The position numbers and the translations under genes are program-made. DNA of 22,829 bases from DAOVRL01 sp964459805 (GTDB lineage Bacteria > Planctomycetota > Phycisphaerae > Sedimentisphaerales > Anaerobacaceae), in NCBI GenBank assembly GCA_964459805.1, contig CAYWOD010000028.1:1-22829 (forward strand), read 5' to 3'. Every line of letters begins with the position of its first letter. The first letter of the stretch is position 1. The notes beneath the pieces are model-generated. The model was not told where the DNA came from and searched no databases. It was given only the letters and a program-made list of their open reading frames with translations. Shown one piece after another: positions 21,844 through 22,829 of this stretch.

Positions 21844-22359
21844 TCAGACCAGCGTTTTTGACTCTTCAATAACGGGCATAAGGTGCCGTAGAATCTGGCC
21901 CAGTCCGACCAGAATCAAAACTTTTACTGTGGTAGAAAACACTGTAGCCAATATCACAAGCACTCGTATATAAAGAGACGGAGAATGGTCATTCGGGGCA
22001 TTCATATATACCCAAACGTCATTCAAGATGGTCAGGAGTGCATACAGGTAGAAAATCATGTCTCCATGACGGAGTATCCAGCCTGGTTTATAATTTCTTT
22101 CGACCAGGTACCTGATAAATTGCGCCAGCCCCAGTGTTCCTGTCGCGATAAAGAAAATCTTGAAGAAATGTAATGGCCCCAAAATCATAGACTTCTCAAA
22201 ATCGAAAAAAGCCTTGAACTGCTGCCAATCCACAAGTGCTAATGTGGCCATTGCACAGCCACTAAACAACCCCAAAATCAGAATCAATGATCCTATGGTT
22301 CGAAGAGCTTCACAGTAAAAATGCAACAACCGCCTGTTCTTTTCAATGAATTCATTCAT
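21844..22359 (-). CDS. DUF2975-like four-helix membrane protein
   Basis: 171 residues, four hydrophobic helices (~19-40, ~61-85, ~100-118, ~130-158). ATG 22359 has AAAGGAGC ~10 bases upstream. Size, topology and partner regulator match the DUF2975 family (YoaS in Bacillus). The next gene's ribosome-binding site overlaps its stop, so they are coexpressed. Function of the family is poorly known; a membrane-linked control of the Xre protein is likely. Confidence 0.8.
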   Translation of the reverse strand: MNEFIEKNRRLLHFYCEALRTIGSLILILGLFSGCAMATLALVDWQQFKAFFDFEKSMILGPLHFFKIFFIATGTLGLAQFIRYLVERNYKPGWILRHGDMIFYLYALLTILNDVWVYMNAPNDHSPSLYIRVLVILATVFSTTVKVLILVGLGQILRHLMPVIEESKTLV

Positions 22360-22410
22360 AATACTACTGCTCCTTTCTAAAAGTTCCCAATTTTAACTAT
22401 ATTTCGTGTA

Positions 22411-22439
22411 ATTATAAACGAATATCATTGTGTTATCAA
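22411..22439 (-). promoter_or_regulatory. Promoter of the DUF2975-Xre operon
   Basis: On the minus strand TTGATA (22439-22434), 17-bp spacer, TATAAT (22416-22411). The start codon lies ~50 bp downstream. Confidence 0.65.
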
Positions 22440-22829
22440 TGAGATTTATTGATTTTGTGTTTTTTTTCCTCCTCTTGAAAGAAGTTGGTTGAAAACAGCC
22501 TCTACTAAGTCTGGGATTTATCGCTTTGGAGGCGCCAGCATAATCATAAGTAGGCGGTTCTCTTAAAAGATACCGCCCGGAATTTATCCTTGCAAAAGCA
22601 GGGGACTGTATGCCTCCGTAGTGGCGCTCGGATTGCTTCGGTGCGTTGCCCTTCCCTTCACCATGGCAGACAAATGATACCAAGATATGCTGTTGCCCAC
22701 AAAGCGTTAAATCCAAGGACGTTAGCCCGATTTTTCAGTCCATGGTCACCGACTTTTTGGGATGAGAGCCAAAAAATTTTGTTATCGTCCCAAGATTTGT
22801 GGGGGAAATAGTATCGGGTAAAAAAGCGT
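22440..22829. other. Gene-less end with a diverged inverted repeat pair
   Basis: No ORF is convincing. The minus strand of 22485-22553 and the plus strand of 22678-22745 share TATGCTG, CAAAGCG and TAAATCC in the same order, with ~65% identity by eye over ~60 bp. They face each other ~125 bp apart. Translated, they give KAINPRLSRGCFQP and KALNPRTLARFFSP. No transposase is present between them; it may be a miniature element. Confidence 0.45.

Overview
The window looks like a chromosome segment of a Planctomycetota bacterium, probably Phycisphaerae-like. This is inferred from gene content, not from a marker search: a GH27 alpha-galactosidase with NPCBM and Ig-like parts, a decayed sulfatase, a pectate-lyase-like remnant, an endonuclease III-fold protein with a lysine-rich tail, a long-form HisG, and many short repeats between and inside genes.

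Layout. Positions 1-1508 hold two plus-strand genes of unknown function, the second exported. Positions 1507-2806 hold a repeat scar followed by a sulfatase that lacks its N-terminal catalytic part. Positions 2908-4611 (minus) encode a secreted alpha-galactosidase. Positions 4721-6837 (minus) are an accessory island: a cassette of a small LuxR/GerE-type HTH protein plus a 60-residue helical protein, present twice in tandem with an 866-bp period, followed by two more small ORFs. Each cassette carries a perfect palindrome in the same place but with different, fully compensated inner bases, next to a near-consensus plus-strand promoter. A pectate-lyase-like C-terminal fragment abuts the 3' end of hisG.

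Positions 7283-13468 (minus) form a housekeeping cluster read nusA, infB, rbfA, endonuclease III-like gene, hisG, with an intrinsic terminator in the nusA leader. About 690 bp before nusA contain no convincing intact gene, only a 34-codon ORF and coding-like debris. A membrane-anchored hypothetical protein precedes this. On the plus strand follow pyrF and menG/ubiE (4-bp gap) and then murD. murD carries two in-frame insertions of composite repeats of the TCATTGCGAG...GAAGCAATCTC family, and a third copy lies in frame in a small ORF at 4721-5008.

The right end (18952-22829) has a PilZ protein, a LexA/CI-like self-cleaving repressor divergent from a tiny lysine-rich protein that standard ORF length cut-offs miss, a row of three small hairpins, a zinc-ribbon/PH-domain membrane protein, and a DUF2975-like membrane protein paired with a small Xre regulator behind a strong promoter. 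The last 390 bp hold only a divergent inverted repeat pair.

The most unusual signals are the duplicated regulator cassette with covarying palindromes, the palindromic elements tolerated inside essential murD, and the repressor/lysine-rich-protein divergon.
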